NCBI GenBank assembly: GCA_020536535.1
Contig: JAHLWZ010000352.1
Coordinates: 1-49,818 of the forward strand
DNA length: 49,818 nt
From: Pelomyxa schiedti
Taxonomy: Eukaryota > Evosea > Pelobiontida > Pelomyxidae
Direction: 5' to 3'
The position numbers and the translations under genes were made by a program. The notes below the pieces were generated by a model. It searched no databases, was not told the DNA's origin, and saw only the letters and a program-made list of their open reading frames with translations. This document shows, in pieces, positions 11,231-24,300 of this stretch (positions are counted from its first letter, which is position 1; the number at the start of each line of letters is the position of its first letter).

Positions 11231-12338
11231 ATGTCGAAGGCGACCAAAATGATGCACCTGCTTAACTGCAGGATGCGCGTAACCATAGACGACGGGCGGA
11301 TGTTGGTAGGCAAGTTCATGGCGTTTGATAAACACATGAATTTGGTGCTGGGTGATGCGGAGGAGTTCAGGCGAGTAATAGTAAGCACGGGAGCGACGGG
11401 CGGCGCGGCCGCGGCTGCCGCTGCTGCCTCGACTGCATCGAGCGGCGGCGCGACCAGCACAACGGCTACGGCATCTACTTCAGCCGCGAAAACGCCGAAA
11501 GTTAAGGAGGAAAGAGACGACAAGAGATCGCTGGGTTTGACTCTAGTGAGAGGCGAATGCGTCGTTTCCCTGTCAGTTGAGGAGAGACCACCTCCGGAGG
11601 TAGAATTATGTTTTTTCTCTCTTGTCCTCTTCTTATTTCTCACCGTTTTTTTGCCCTTTCAGGATACCAAGAAATCAGGAACACAGTTTGGTGGGCCCGG
11701 ACAAGGTGTAGGTCGTGTAGCTAGTAGAGGTATTGCTGTTCCACCACCAGGACAAGCACCAGCAGGTAAATTTTATGCATAGAATCTTTGGGGTTGTATT
11801 TATGTGGAAAAAAGGACTTTCTGGCCCAGCTCGAGGAGTAGGAGCACCATCACCTTCTTCAATGATGCCATCCATGAGTACGCACCCTTAAATCCTTTTC
11901 CGTCGTTAATGTATACACAGCACCAACACCCGCGTTCAGAGGTATGCCATTCCCACCTGGGATGCCTCCCGGAATGCCTCCAATGATGCCCCCAGGTAGT
12001 GAATTTTGTTGAAAAATTTCTCTAATATTAATCAATTAAGGCAGAGGAATGCCCCCGGGTATGCCACCAATGCCTCCCGGTATGCCACCCCCAGGAATGC
12101 TTCCACCCGGTATGATTTATGTGTTATCGAAGCTTAACACGTACTTAAACACAACTTCACTACAATAGGCTTCCGCGGATTCCCACCAGGCATGATGCCA
12201 GGGATGATGCCGCCTCCACCCCCAGGCAGAGGGATGCCCCCAGGAATGATGCCTCCGCCCGGCATGATGCCGCCAGGGATGATGCCACCTCCAGGCCCAC
12301 CCGGAATGATGCCCCCTGGCCAGCAAGGACGATCCTAA
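11231..12338 (+). CDS. Spliceosomal Sm protein B (SmB/SmN)
   Basis: SmB is one of the seven proteins of the ring on U1, U2, U4 and U5 snRNAs. The Sm1 motif is clear: MHLLNCRMRVTIDDGR then AFDKHMNLVLGDAEEFR. Sm2 follows as GLTLVRGECVVSLSVEE. Between them lies an Ala/Thr/Ser-rich insertion of about 50 residues (11390-11510), longer than the usual linker. The tail is rich in Arg-Gly and in PPGM repeats (PGMMPPPPPG, PGMPPMPPGMPPPG), as in animal SmB, where such proline motifs bind GYF/WW proteins. Introns are at about 11600-11663, 11767-11809, 11881-11925 and two more before the long last exon; the stop TAA is 12336-12338. The start at 11231 (MSKATKMM) is preferred over the in-frame one 27 nt upstream because it puts the Sm fold at the usual distance from the N-terminus. 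Confidence 0.92.
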
Positions 12339-12577
12339 GCCCACCAACACACCCAACACACCACGCTGCTCCTCTATCCGCCCCCCCATCGCACGTATCT
12401 CTATGGTACATGGGCTACAACAACAACACCCTCACGCACAAGTTGACACAGGCGACATCACTCTTTGTGTGTAACTCTCTTTCACAGTCTTTTTTGGCTT
12501 CACTCCAAAATCATCGACATCTCTTTCTGATCACTTTTTCCCTGTTTTCTGTTTTTACACGAAGTCCCGACATCAAG
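12339..12577. promoter_or_regulatory. Spacer between SmB stop and myotubularin start
   Basis: About 240 bp, C/A-rich at first, then T-rich (12525-12560) before the chosen ATG. An open frame from 12410 runs into the myotubularin frame, so translation could start up to 56 codons earlier; that extra peptide is not low complexity like the rest of the exon and reads more like a leader. Confidence 0.4.
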
Positions 12578-15500
12578 ATGTTGCGACGTTTGGCCACGGT
12601 GGCGAGCAGCCTCGGCAACCGCCAGCAACAACAAAACACCACAAGCGGCAGTAGCACGCGGCCGGGCACAACGGCGCCCGTGCTGCACAGGACCACTACT
12701 ACAGCCAATACCACCACAGCAACAGCCTCAGCCTCCTCGTCCCAGTCACCAGCACTCCTCCTCCTGCCGTCCAAGCCGCTGCGGGCCGCGCCCGCGCCCG
12801 CCGCCCCCGCGGCCACCTCGGCGGCCACGCCCAAGGCCCAGCAGCAGCAGCCCTCGCCGTCGCCCTCCCCCTCGTCGCCTGCCCCGCCCACGCACTCGCA
12901 GCAGCAGCCGCCGCCCTCCCCGTCGACGTCCGCGTCCCAGGCGACGCCCCAGCAGTTGCAGGGCGGCTATTATGGGACGGGCGGCGGACCCGACCCCCCT
13001 GGAAACGAAATCACTACGAGCGCAACCGCGACCTCTGTGACGGCAGAGGCACTGGCACCCGGTAGTACCACAACAACCATTGCCAATAGTAGCGATTATG
13101 GGTGTGGTGCGCATGCTACTGCAAAAGAATCAAACTCTACTACCACATGTACTATTGCGAATGGAGGTAGTACTAGTAGCAGCAGTACTAGCAATTGTGG
13201 AACCTGTGGTAACTCTAATAATACTAACCACGGCACACCGCAAACTAACCCCCCTCCTCACTCACCTTCACCAACAATATCTTCCCCGTCGCTCACTCCC
13301 TCGCCTTCACCATCCCCTACATTTGTATATTCACCCACACTTTTATCTTCACCTGCATTACCATCTTCTGCAGCTTCGTCCCAGTGCCAATCCTCATCCA
13401 ATTTAACCACTGCTGCAAACCCCTCACGAAACGCCAGTCCTGACACTGGAAAGACACCAGGAGGGGGTGCATCTGGCAGCAGCACTATGCGGTTGGGTGC
13501 GTCAAACACCAACTTACTGAAGCCGGTACCTTCCGGCCCTGAGGAATCTACTGGCACTGCTTATGCACAAAGGGCAAGGTTGGATGCAAATGACAAAAGT
13601 GGTAGTGACGAGTGGAAAGGGCACCACAAAAGGCTGACGGCTACACGAATGCACATGAAGATGGCCGAATTCTTGTACACTGAGACGGAAATCGTCACTT
13701 GGATAGAAACTACCTTGAAAGTGAAGTTCACAGAAACGAGGTCCCTGCAAAAAATATGTGAGGGTATGTACCGTTCTTCCCTCTTTCTGTTGATCAGTGA
13801 TCATTATAGACGGCACTGTGATGTGCAAATTACTAGCCTGTCTTGCACCTGACATGAAATTGCCGCCATTTCATTTTAAACCCTCTGCCACCGCTCAAGT
13901 ATTTTTGGAGGAGTGTTGGGACTACTAAAAACTCTTTAGAAAATTGAGAACATCAATTTCTTTCTTCTGGGATGCAAGCGTTTGCATATGCCGGTTGACA
14001 ATTTTGCAGCACAAAACCTTATAGACAACAAGCATTTGGATGAAGTTATCTCGATCCTAAGCTATCTCATGTGGGTTCCTTCTTCCTTGCCAACTGCTCC
14101 AACACTTCTCAAGGAAAAGGGCTTTATCTGTACCCACCACCACTGGTCGAGCCGAGGTCACAGTCAAACTGGCAGGTACACTGAATTCACCTAGTTGTAA
14201 TACATTTATAATCTAAAACAAGGACCGGACTCGACACCACTTGATGTTACTTTTTCCGCTATGACTCCTGTAATTGATGTAAAAAAAAAAATCGCGGAAA
14301 TAAAGAACATCTCCCCAACAGAAATAGAGCACTATGGTAAAGCTTATTATAAATGAACTGCTAAATCATTATTGATAATTGCCAGGCCTTTATACTGTTG
14401 ACCCAGGTCAGAACATTTTGAGAGCTTTTCTGTAATTAATCTCCTTCTCGGTTGTAGCTCTCTCTCAGCCTGTTTGGATTGACGAAGAAGCCACTCTTGA
14501 CGAAATTCCCCTGGATAGCCAAGTTCGCCCGTTATTTTATTCCAATTCTCAAAAATAGTGATAGAGCCTTCAATTTGAGAAAATGAAAAAGCGAGTGAAA
14601 GACATGGTGAAAAAGACATGTGCTGACCTGCCCTTGGTACATTTCCTCCCATAAAGGTAGGTTTAGTAACTCCTCATAACCAGATTCTTGATTTAACTGC
14701 GAAGAAGGGATTTCAGGGGCCTAATCTCAAAATTCCAGCCCGTGGTCTTATCCCAAATGATGCGGTTCAATTTTATTCGTGGAATATTGTCCATATTCAC
14801 ACTGACTCTTTCATTTTTGGAACACTCTTTGTCACAAAGTACAATATAATCTTCGAACCTTATGCTTGGGTAATATTTCACACCAATTTACCGTACCCTT
14901 ACAGCTTATAAGTTACCTCAAAGTGCCAGCAACAGTGCAGCCCGTCCTGTATCCAGATCTTGTGAGTCAGGGACAAGCATGTGCTCTCGTCAAGGGTTTA
15001 GGGTTCCCCTAGCTACAATTTCCAAGATAACAGCAACAACCGGAATATCGAGACAAGTTGGGAAGTATAAAACGTCTGTCCACGAAACCTTTGAAACTTT
15101 TCTGACCCCACTACCAAAAGTTTCGAACTTGTGTGCAAAGATTTTAATGAAGTCAGATTTTCTTATCTTGTGCGAATGGGCAATCCTCTCTGCGATCCTG
15201 TCGTTCAGCTTGTAGACCGTCATAAAATTCCAGAGAATAACTTCCAATATGCCTTTTGTATTAAAGGTTTACCTGTGTCTGTCTTCCCAGTGTTTTAACC
15301 CCAAGTGCACCATTTCTCCTAGGGCCATGCGGGGAGCATGACGGTTGGAAGGTATATGATCCCCCTAACGAATTTGCCCGAATGGGAATACCATGCAAAG
15401 TACCTTCTCCTGGGTTATGTATTATCTCAAGGTGCTATAGGAATGGCGACTGTCGCAAATAAACAGTGCATACGTTGCTTCATCTTATCCTCGAACTCTA

Positions 15501-16933
15501 TGTGTTCCCTCTGCAATTGATGACACTCAGCTGGAAAAAGTCATGCACTTTAGGAGTAAGGGCAGAATTCCAGGTGCTTTTTATCTTTGCTCAATCGATC
15601 TAATCATGGTAGCGGTTGTTTTCAGGTTTCAACTCAATGGAACCGTAATGCTCAGATGTTCACAACCAGGTAGTACCATTCCAGAATTATTCCTCTCACC
15701 ACAGAAAAAGCTGTTGGAATGCTGGGTAAGCGCTGTGAAGAAGATGAATTGCTTTTTGCTACATTAGCCAACCCATTGTGCTCCCCTGCGCCAACTCACC
15801 GAGGTACATCTGGACAACTAAAATGAAGTCCTTGACTGAGATGTAGTTCTCATATTTGACGCCCGGCCAAAGATCAATGCACTCGCAAATAAGTTAAAGG
15901 GTATGGGCTATGAGACATACTCAAACTGCAAAATGTCTTTCCTGGGCATTGAAAATATTCATGCTATCAGAGAGAGTTTTAAGAAACTCAGGTTTGCATT
16001 ACCCCAACATTTCTTTTTGTGGTCTTAAGGATCAGCTAGAGCTGTAGTTAACCTTGAACCATATGCACAGTCAAGTGATAAGTTTGAAGCATCAAAATGG
16101 CCAGGTTTGTCCCCCTTTTTCCGCACCTATCTTATTGTGCAATAACAGCACATATTGTAACAATCCTGAGGGGCAGTTATATTATCTCGGCGTTTATGCA
16201 AAAAGGGGAACAGATTGTTGTACACTGCAGTGATGGCTGGGATCGTACAAGTTCCGCTCCATACTCTTACATTCCAACATTGACCTTTCTTTTACCATTC
16301 TCATTCAACAGGCCAATTAACTGCGTTATCCCAAATGATCCTTGATCCCTACTACAGAACCCTTGTTGGATTTGAGGTGTTAATAGAAAAAGAGTGGCTA
16401 AGTTTCGGGTATCTCGGCAATTCAAAAAACCCTTGTTTGTGCTAATCAGAGACAATTTTAGGCATAAATTTTCTACCCGCGTTGGCCACGCCACGGCCGA
16501 TCATAAAGACCAAGAAAGGCACGTATTTACCTACACCATAAATCACCCCAATAACACACAAACAAGATCACCGATATTCCTCCAGTTCCTAGACTGCGTT
16601 TACCAAATATGGTTCCAGTACAAATCCGCTTTCGAATTCACAGATAGGCTTCTTGAAACAATAGCAGAACACCACATAAGCTGCTGTTTTGGTACGTTCC
16701 TATTCAATTCCGAACAAGAGCGGATGCACCGACAACTCCCCGCCAAGACAGTTTCACTCTGGTCCCACATCAACTTCCACAGCACACACTTTACCAACAC
16801 CACATTTGCTCCCACAGCAGGACCCCTCATTGACAGCCCCACATGTGGTAAATTGGGAGGTAACCTCACCCCTCTGGACGTTAGACTGTGGCCTTATTAC
16901 TATGTATGGAGGAACTACCACTATTGCACGTGA
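12578..16933 (+). CDS. CH domain - talin-F0-like - PH-GRAM - myotubularin phosphoinositide 3-phosphatase
   Basis: Myotubularins remove the 3-phosphate of PI3P and PI(3,5)P2 on endosomes. Exon 1 begins [12 protein letters not shown] and gives about 345 residues of Ser/Thr/Pro/Gln-rich sequence. It is followed by a calponin homology domain (about residues 357-460: [60 protein letters not shown]). Next (about 14225-14560) [21 protein letters not shown] and [15 protein letters not shown] resemble the talin/FERM F0 ubiquitin fold. Then PH-GRAM ([32 protein letters not shown]), [16 protein letters not shown], and the phosphatase ([35 protein letters not shown]). The active-site loop CSDGWDRT at about 16226-16249 is complete, so the enzyme should be active. 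The tail [18 protein letters not shown] and TVSLWSHIN is typical. Stop at 16931-16933. At least ten short introns are implied. The phosphatase call is firm, CH good, F0 tentative. Confidence 0.88.
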
Positions 16934-17640
16934 AAGTGGGGTTTTGTAAGTGATGTCTGTAATAGAAATATGAAATTTTGAAAGTAGGGGCTATACCCTC
17001 GCATAACATAGATAATAGATTATTTTGCAATAAATTCCATCTTTGGGTCCAAACATCGGAACCACGGGGCCTCCGTGCCCAGATGTGCGTCCATACGATG
17101 TGTCACACCGTGGGTAGGACTGTTGGCGCGAGCAGGGATGTCGAGGGGCACTTGTGGCCGAGAAAACCAATGAGGGAGGTACAGGGGTTTTGTAACTTTA
17201 ATACTGCCCAAACAACACATAATCCACAATCACTACAGGGTGGTACAGTGCATAGTTACAATATTCCTCCTTTCCAGGAAGTACCTTCCTAGTTCCCACG
17301 GTCCCCTCATGTGTCTATTTCTGGGGTTTTAAACAGAAAAAAAAAAATACCTTGTAAATAATCCTGCAGCCCATACTCGATGCCCATGCTGTGGTTGATT
17401 GTCAGAATCGTAAGATAACTTTTGGAAATGGTTTCAGTTGATTTGGACTCCAAGGTGTCCCTTTTCTCAATGGTGCTCAACATACAGCCAATCACAGAGG
17501 CCAAGTGCATGAGGAAAAAAAAAAAAAAAATTCCAAAAACAAAATCCTTGTGTGGGCGTTGATCAGCATGCTCCAATAGACAGGGCCTGTGCAAAAATAA
17601 AATTAAAAAAATTTCCCATCACTGCTGGTCCTTTCGGGAG

Positions 17641-17712
17641 TCGCCTGCGGTGGGAATCGAACCTCGGTCTATCAGATTCGAACCAAATAGCTTTACCACT
17701 GAGCTATCTGGG
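17641..17712 (-). tRNA. Degenerate tRNA-like sequence (pseudogene or tRNA-derived element)
   Basis: On the minus strand an intact A box TAGCTCAGTGGTAAAGC and B box GGTTCGATTCC are present at roughly tRNA spacing, and the D arm folds (TAGCT/AGCTA). The anticodon arm can be drawn only with a bulge, around TTCGAAT (anticodon CGA), and the T stem and acceptor stem do not pair. A second B-box-like GGTTCGAATC lies between the two. It is therefore more likely a pseudogene or tRNA-derived repeat than a working tRNA. Confidence 0.45.
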
Positions 17713-17787
17713 TTTGTTATTACCTACTGCGCATGTGTGACTACTACTACTCTAGGGGTTTCTCGTCGGGTGACGGGTTTTCTGACC

Positions 17788-17822
17788 CTACGCAATAAGT
17801 ACAAAAGGTACTTATTGCGTAG
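17788..17822. repeat. Perfect 15-bp inverted repeat with 5-nt loop
   Basis: CTACGCAATAAGTAC is followed by AAAAG and then its exact reverse complement. A T-rich run (17826-17850) follows on the plus strand, so an RNA copy would be a stable hairpin with a U tail. It lies 75 bp from the tRNA-like sequence and could be part of the same element. Confidence 0.85.
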
Positions 17823-18384
17823 TGACCTTTTTCTTTCTTTTCTTTTTATTTTTTTCCTTTTATTGTTTTATTTGAATGTTATAATCGGATTGACAAAGAA
17901 AATTGTTTGGCTTTCTGCAACTGGGCATTAGATTTAGAATCACTATTCTATGTGTAACTAGATCCAAAGTAGTAGCCATCAATTCCAATGTCTTTGTTTG
18001 GAAGTTTATTCAGGGATACAGGTTACCTTGGTTGGTGTAATTAGGTGTAGGTGAGGGTTTTTTATTGGAGTTGAACTATATGGAAAATCACAAAAACAGA
18101 TTTATGTACAATCCTTTTTTTAATTTACATAGCCTTTGCTACCAGTACCTAAGCTTAGTGTAGATCATTATGCACTAACTGCTTCATTGATGATGGACTC
18201 CCTCATTTGATCGTTTCTTCGAATGCCCCATCAACCATTGCAACGTGACCATTGGAGGGCTGCCATGTACAAGATAGAGTAGTATGTTTCTTTCTGGAAT
18301 TTTGTCAGGAGCTCGGCCACTGATTTCTCACCTCGTACCAAGTAGGATTTTATTTACTCTAATACAAAATTGAAGTGTCTTCTT

Positions 18385-21300
18385 CTATTCCTCTGACTTT
18401 GTTGAGGTTGTTTGGTGGCTCCTTCTTCTCTTTGACTTTGGTTGGTGTGGTTTCTGTGACTCAGGGCTACTGTTACTGTTGTGGCATTTTGGTGGTGCTG
18501 TTTGTGGTGGTTGCCTTGCAATGTTTTTGTGCATCGGACTCCCGGTTTTGATTACCTCGTTCAGTGCGGTAGTAGGAGTTGTGGGAAGGCCGTCGGAGAC
18601 CGGTGATTGTACTGCTGTGTCATCCTCGTCATTGTCTGGCTGGTATTCCTCGTCTTCATCGTCGTCGGTTATGGGCTTCCGGGCTCTCTTTGCCGGCACC
18701 CGCCGGGTGGTAGTTGTGGCACGCGGCTTGGTTACACGCGGCTTCCTGACAGCGGGTGAGGTACGCCTTCTTTTGGCTGGGATAAAAGTGGTTTGAGAAC
18801 GGTGAAAAAGAAGGGGAGACTCACGTTTTGCTTGGGCCCATCCTGTTATGTCCTCGTCACTTAGGCTTGTTTTAAGCTGTGGATGACAGTCATGATACAG
18901 AAGTAAGAAGTTACAGGGAAACCTTCTTGTACAGCCGTTGGCAATATTCGAGAAGGGACTCCGCTTCGCCACACTCCAAGTCGGATTGTATAACAGGAGG
19001 AGGGGTACTGTGATTTAGTTCGATTTGATAAATAAGTTCAGCTTTGTCTTCTTTGGAGTCTGCTTCTTCGGAGTAGTTTTTACATCGGCTGTTGAAACAA
19101 GTTAACCATTAGAGCAGCATGTTTCCTACTTACCTTTCAGTAAGATTGTAGGAAGACTTCAGGAAGTGCCTAAGATCCAACAGACACAAAATTGGTATGG
19201 CCAGGTGAGGCTTGTACTGTATGTCTTCCTCTGGAAATTAATTGTTAAGAGTTCAAAGTTCATTAAAAAATAAAAACCTGCTATTGAAGCTTTCATTTCA
19301 GAGAGTACAGATTGACCACGTAGCATTATGTGGCGAGTTGCAGCTGCCACAACAAAGAGAGGCTCATCATGGGTACGGTAAGGTAGGAGTGCAGCAGTTT
19401 CGGCGAGGTATTTGCAGTAGGCCAAAATTTCCTTTTGGTAGCAAGATTACTTTGACTGCAAGAATATGACTAAAGAAACATTTTCAGGTGGCTTGTCAAA
19501 TGAGTCCAAGAGGACACTCAGGAATTGGTGTTTACTCTTCTTGGTGATGTGACTGTAAACTCGGCCAAACAGAGTACATATGGTGTTTTGGGATTGTTGT
19601 ATTGCAACTGTGGTGAGTAAGAGGAAAAAAGAAAGCCTTACATTTACACACCACGAACAGTGCCAAGTACCTTTCTCTGGAACAAGTACGATTGCTTGAA
19701 ACCCTCAGCTAACCGGTTGAGGATCTGTGAAAAGTTAAGGTTGTGGCGACAGAGAAAAATCCATCATACAAAATCAGGGAAAAATTCTTGTATGTAATCA
19801 ATAATTTCGAGGGCTTTCTCGCAAATAGGGGGATCATCAGTAACCAAGGCCAGAATGTTTCCCAGGAACTAAAAAGGTATCAGTATCACAGGGTTCAAAT
19901 TTGTCCAAGAAAAAGGATACCGAGAGTGGGTTGGTAGACCCGGATTTGATGGCCAACTTGAAAACGCCAAGAGCACTGGCTCTGGTAGAATCCTTGGAAT
20001 CCAAAAGCATAGCACTCACGTAATGCAGATTGGAAGTGACAATAGAGGCATTGATTCTGTAGAGATTATTGCCTTAGTGCAGCTTGAAAGATGATTTTTC
20101 TTACAATGGTTCCTTGGCTGTCACGTCAGGGAGTGTTGTGCCAGAACCGAGGCCATCTTCCACAACGGCGTCGATAGCTCCAGGATCCGATTCACACTTG
20201 GCTGGCGTAGCATCTGACTGAGCATTTAAATGGTTGTCAGGCCCATGGGTGGTGCTTGGCTTGGTTGATGCCACGAGGATATCTGACAAAACAAGAAGGG
20301 CTGCATCTTTTGTGAGAGATGAAGAAGATGTGAGTAGCTTTTGTAGCTCCGCTTTCACTTGTTCAATGTTACTTAAAACAGGCCACTGTGTCAAAATGCA
20401 TCCAAGCTGACATTTGTTCAGAAAGTATAAATAAATGGTAATAGCACACCATGTGGGCTGCTCGTGGACTAACATCCACTGAGTCACTTTTAAGAAACAC
20501 AAGAGTGATCTTCAGCATGGCTTTGTGTACCCCGCCAGCACCCAATTCCGCAGGTACCTTGGAAACAAGTGGTGGTGTTTGTTTCTGCTGAGGAGCAGCT
20601 TTTATAGTTTGCAGAATGCCTCGCTCGTTGAAATTGAAGTATTTGCAGAGGGTACCAAGGATATAAAGTGATCGTTGAATACCAATACTTGTCCCCGTTG
20701 CGTGGTCTTTTAGAAACATATCTGCCAAAGTGAGTAGGATTGAATGTTTATACCAAGATCCATTTAACTTAAGAAGACATACAAAAGCGAAGGAAGATCT
20801 CTTCCAATAACCGATAATTCAAGCTGACTTTCGAAACAATCGTACATAGGCATTTGGCGCAGCTTCCCACTACGCGTACGCCTTTCTTTGCATAGATCTG
20901 GAGAACGAGATCACATTCGATTTCGTTTATAATGGTGGCCGAAGGGTGTGGATAACTAGGAAGGAGGATGTCCAAGATATCTGCCACATACGCTACAGCA
21001 CGTTGCTCAAAAGTTGAGAGCTTGTTGTCAGACTTCAAGAAGGGATGAAGGGCAGTGAGGTGAGGGACAAGAAGAAGAGGATTTGCTTGAGTTATTGTAT
21101 ACAACACCTCAAAGCAACTGACAATGTTTGCTTGATCTTCCTGTCTGTTGTGATTCAAGTTTTCATGCATTTTTTAATGTGTACTTGATGTGCCTCTTCA
21201 AGGAGAGAAATAATTCTTTGAACGATGAATTTGCATACTCCCGCACATACTTTAGTAGCAACATCACTTGCTTTGTCAGAGAACACCTTAGTACTATTAG

Positions 21301-24300
21301 CATTGCTCTTTCGCATATACATTCTATCGGACTTGTTTTAGGAGTTCAACTAGCCAGTCGTGATCTCCAGAAGAAACAACAGACAATATTTGATCACATT
21401 TGGCTGTCAGTATTTGGATGTCTGTGAATTGTTGAGCCAGGCTACAAGGAGTGGGGCCAAAAAAAAAAAAAGCAAACCTTCAGACTCGGAAGAAAACCAT
21501 AAGGACTGAAATATCTCTAGTACGTGAGCCTATGAAGAATGTTTGTACGAGTGTGGATGAACAAAATTTGCCTTTACCCTAATGCTACTTTCAACATCAG
21601 TGGTTCTCTTTACAAGCATTGTGCAGATATCCTTTACAATGGGGGCTAAAGGATTGCTCATGCAGACTGATTGGCATATTTGCACAACCCGTTTGCGAAC
21701 ACTGACTGAATTATCCTTATTGTAATTATGAGAGGGTTACATATAGGTTTTGTGCAAAGAAACCTTGCTGAGATTTGAAAAAGATGGGAAGTAAAGGTTC
21801 ATAACGTCGTTGTTATGTAATAAATGCTTCGATACTAATTCGAGAGTTGCAGAACGCACACTTGGGGCAGTATCAGTGAGACACTTCTGTATCGCTGTCT
21901 TTACCCATGCCTGTGTTATTTTTAAGAAACCTAAAAAATTACTTGTTAAGGTAGTACATTCGCAATCACAGAGGGATCCACAGTGGCTAGCAGTGAGAGT
22001 GCCTTTATAGAGGCAGCCCGAAACCTTATAGCTGTATCACTCAGTGGCTAAAGGGTGCTCAGTAAATCAAATTTAGACCAAAGACTCGGACCTTCACAAG
22101 ACACGAAATAATCAAGTCAACATTTTGATGTAGGGCACGTGAGGACGCGAAATATCGTGTAACCTCAATAATGCGCTCTCGGCGGAGATTGGGTAAACCA
22201 GGAACGGCCACGCTTAATAGAATTAGGAAGAGAGGCGCGAGGGAGGGACCTCACTGTTGTATTTCCTCTTGGTATTTCAGAAATTTTTGGAAGAACTCCC
22301 TACGATCGGAGGAGCCTGAATCAAGTTTTGAGGCTGGAAACCACTGCCTGGAGTTTGCGTCAGAGCGAAAGAAAAAATCTAAATGTCCAAACCCAAGATA
22401 AAAGTGCGATGAAAATAGAAGGCAAGGGTCTGTTTGTGTCCTGGCTTGCATATGTGTAACAAGTGAAATTCGCAAGATGTCTTCATGCCCTATCTCTGGG
22501 ATTTCATCCTTGTGTGGTGAAACAGTATTAGAAGAAGGAAAAAATTGTCACTGCAAAACCTCAGGATGGCTAGAATGCTCACACCAGAAGTCCTCCCACA
22601 TCTGCTTTATAGTTGACTCAAATTCACAGTCCCCGCAAATCCACTCTGCAGGGGCTTCATTGACATTTATTCCGCTACATGTCCCATGAAAGAACCTTTC
22701 AGACATTAATGAAAACCTTGGTTTTTCGCTCTTTCTGGTACCTGCAGCATTCATCACATTGTATCATCAGAGAATCAAAACTTGCAGAACAGTGTGGACA
22801 CAACCCTTCATTGTACTCTTCACCTTTCTTGCGCAGCTTAGCGGAATGTTGATGTAAAACAACATTACTTACCGGAGATACAACAAACTGTGATGTGAGG
22901 AGAAGTTCTTTCTTTAGTTTTACAGCTATGGTGCTCAATGCATCCATCAGGAAAAGTCTCATAGAGGCACTCAATGGCGCATTAGTTGGACTGGAATTTC
23001 TACTTGTACGTTAGCTAACACAAACGCAATTGAGACATACTTTGAAAGTGAATTGATTGCTAAATGAGTAAAAACTTGAAGCATCAACTCAGAGGCAGGC
23101 CATTCTGGGCTATTGAGAGTGCACAGCAAGTCATTTACCAGCATATCGACCACAGCTTTCATTATTGATTCACCTTCCTTGCTTGCTGAACAAAATCTGA
23201 AAGAGTTCGACAATTACATGACAGGGCTATAGGGGGGAAAAGTCTACTGTGAGAATATATTGGAGACAAAATCTTGGCAGCAGAGGACAGATCCCTCGAA
23301 AGTGCAAAACTGCATAGCTCCAACCTGTATGCCAGTTAGTAGTAGTATGAAATATATGCATGACCATACAGAGGCTAATGTGACACTGTCGCGAGTGGAA
23401 GGAACGCACGCCCATTGGATCAACTGCAGAGCTACAGCTGACATAATGTGAATGGTTTCATTACTGTCTTTCAGCCTGGGAGTAATTAGTGTAACGAGAA
23501 AACAAAAAAACAATATCAGACCTAAATGTGCTGTGTGTGAGTTTCCATTTGGGAAGATTTTTAAGGGAAGCTATCAGTTCCTCAAATAATTGTTTCCTGT
23601 GGCGGGGATAACGACAGAATACCTAGAGATGGGGGCTCTCAATAAAAAAAAAGTCATTCGAAACAATGCCAGACTCACATTCCTTACTGTCTTCATTGCG
23701 GAAAGATGTATTGTATCTGCACCATCTACAACAAAAGAGTTCATGCATGTGCTTGTAGCCTTCAGATGGGTTAATGAAGGTAGGAAAGAGAGGAAAAACC
23801 AGAAGAATGCAATTGTCAGTAATATTTGACTGAAGCAGAAAGGAACTAAAGACATCCAGAATTGCCACGATCTGATGCAGGCCGGTTGCTTTTAACTGGC
23901 TTTTTCAGATTCAAAGAAATACCTTATTGGAAAGTGCTGACACAATTGACCTTTTCACTGTTAATACACTCACGTTTTCTAAAATAAAACATACTTTTTT
24001 ATCTTTCTGAACTTTTCTTTACCTTTTGGTTTATCACCTGTATGAATGCGAATTACTTTGTGTCACGCTCCCAGGTTAGTCATACCAGTGTCATTAGTTG
24101 AAGTTGGATCAATAACGGCGAAGAGATGGCTTGATACATTCTTTACCATTGTAAGAGTTTGTTCTATTACCTATTACCAGATAAGTTTTGATTAGAATAA
24201 TAATAATATTACCTCCTCAACGATTACGGCTGCAGGCATTGAATCAGCAGCCATGATAGTCATGGCCGCCAAGCCCATCTGCACTGCACACATCACGTCC

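Larger units (their letters stand above)
16934..18384. other. 1.45 kb spacer downstream of the myotubularin and SCC2 3' ends
   Basis: Convergent 3' ends flank this stretch. It contains the tRNA-like sequence at 17641-17712 and the hairpin at 17788-17822 (listed separately), T-rich runs at 17825-17870 and otherwise AT-rich sequence. Two minus-strand open stretches look exon-like but match nothing I know: about 17600-17350 (contains TIEKRDTLESKSTETISK) and 17229-17020 (contains PHWFSRPQVPLDIPAR). A small unrecognised gene on the minus strand remains possible. Confidence 0.45.

Noticed and set aside
12410-12577. Earlier in-frame start for the myotubularin
   Set aside because: Adds 56 residues with no conservation, and the T-rich stretch before 12578 looks like a leader; kept only as an alternative.
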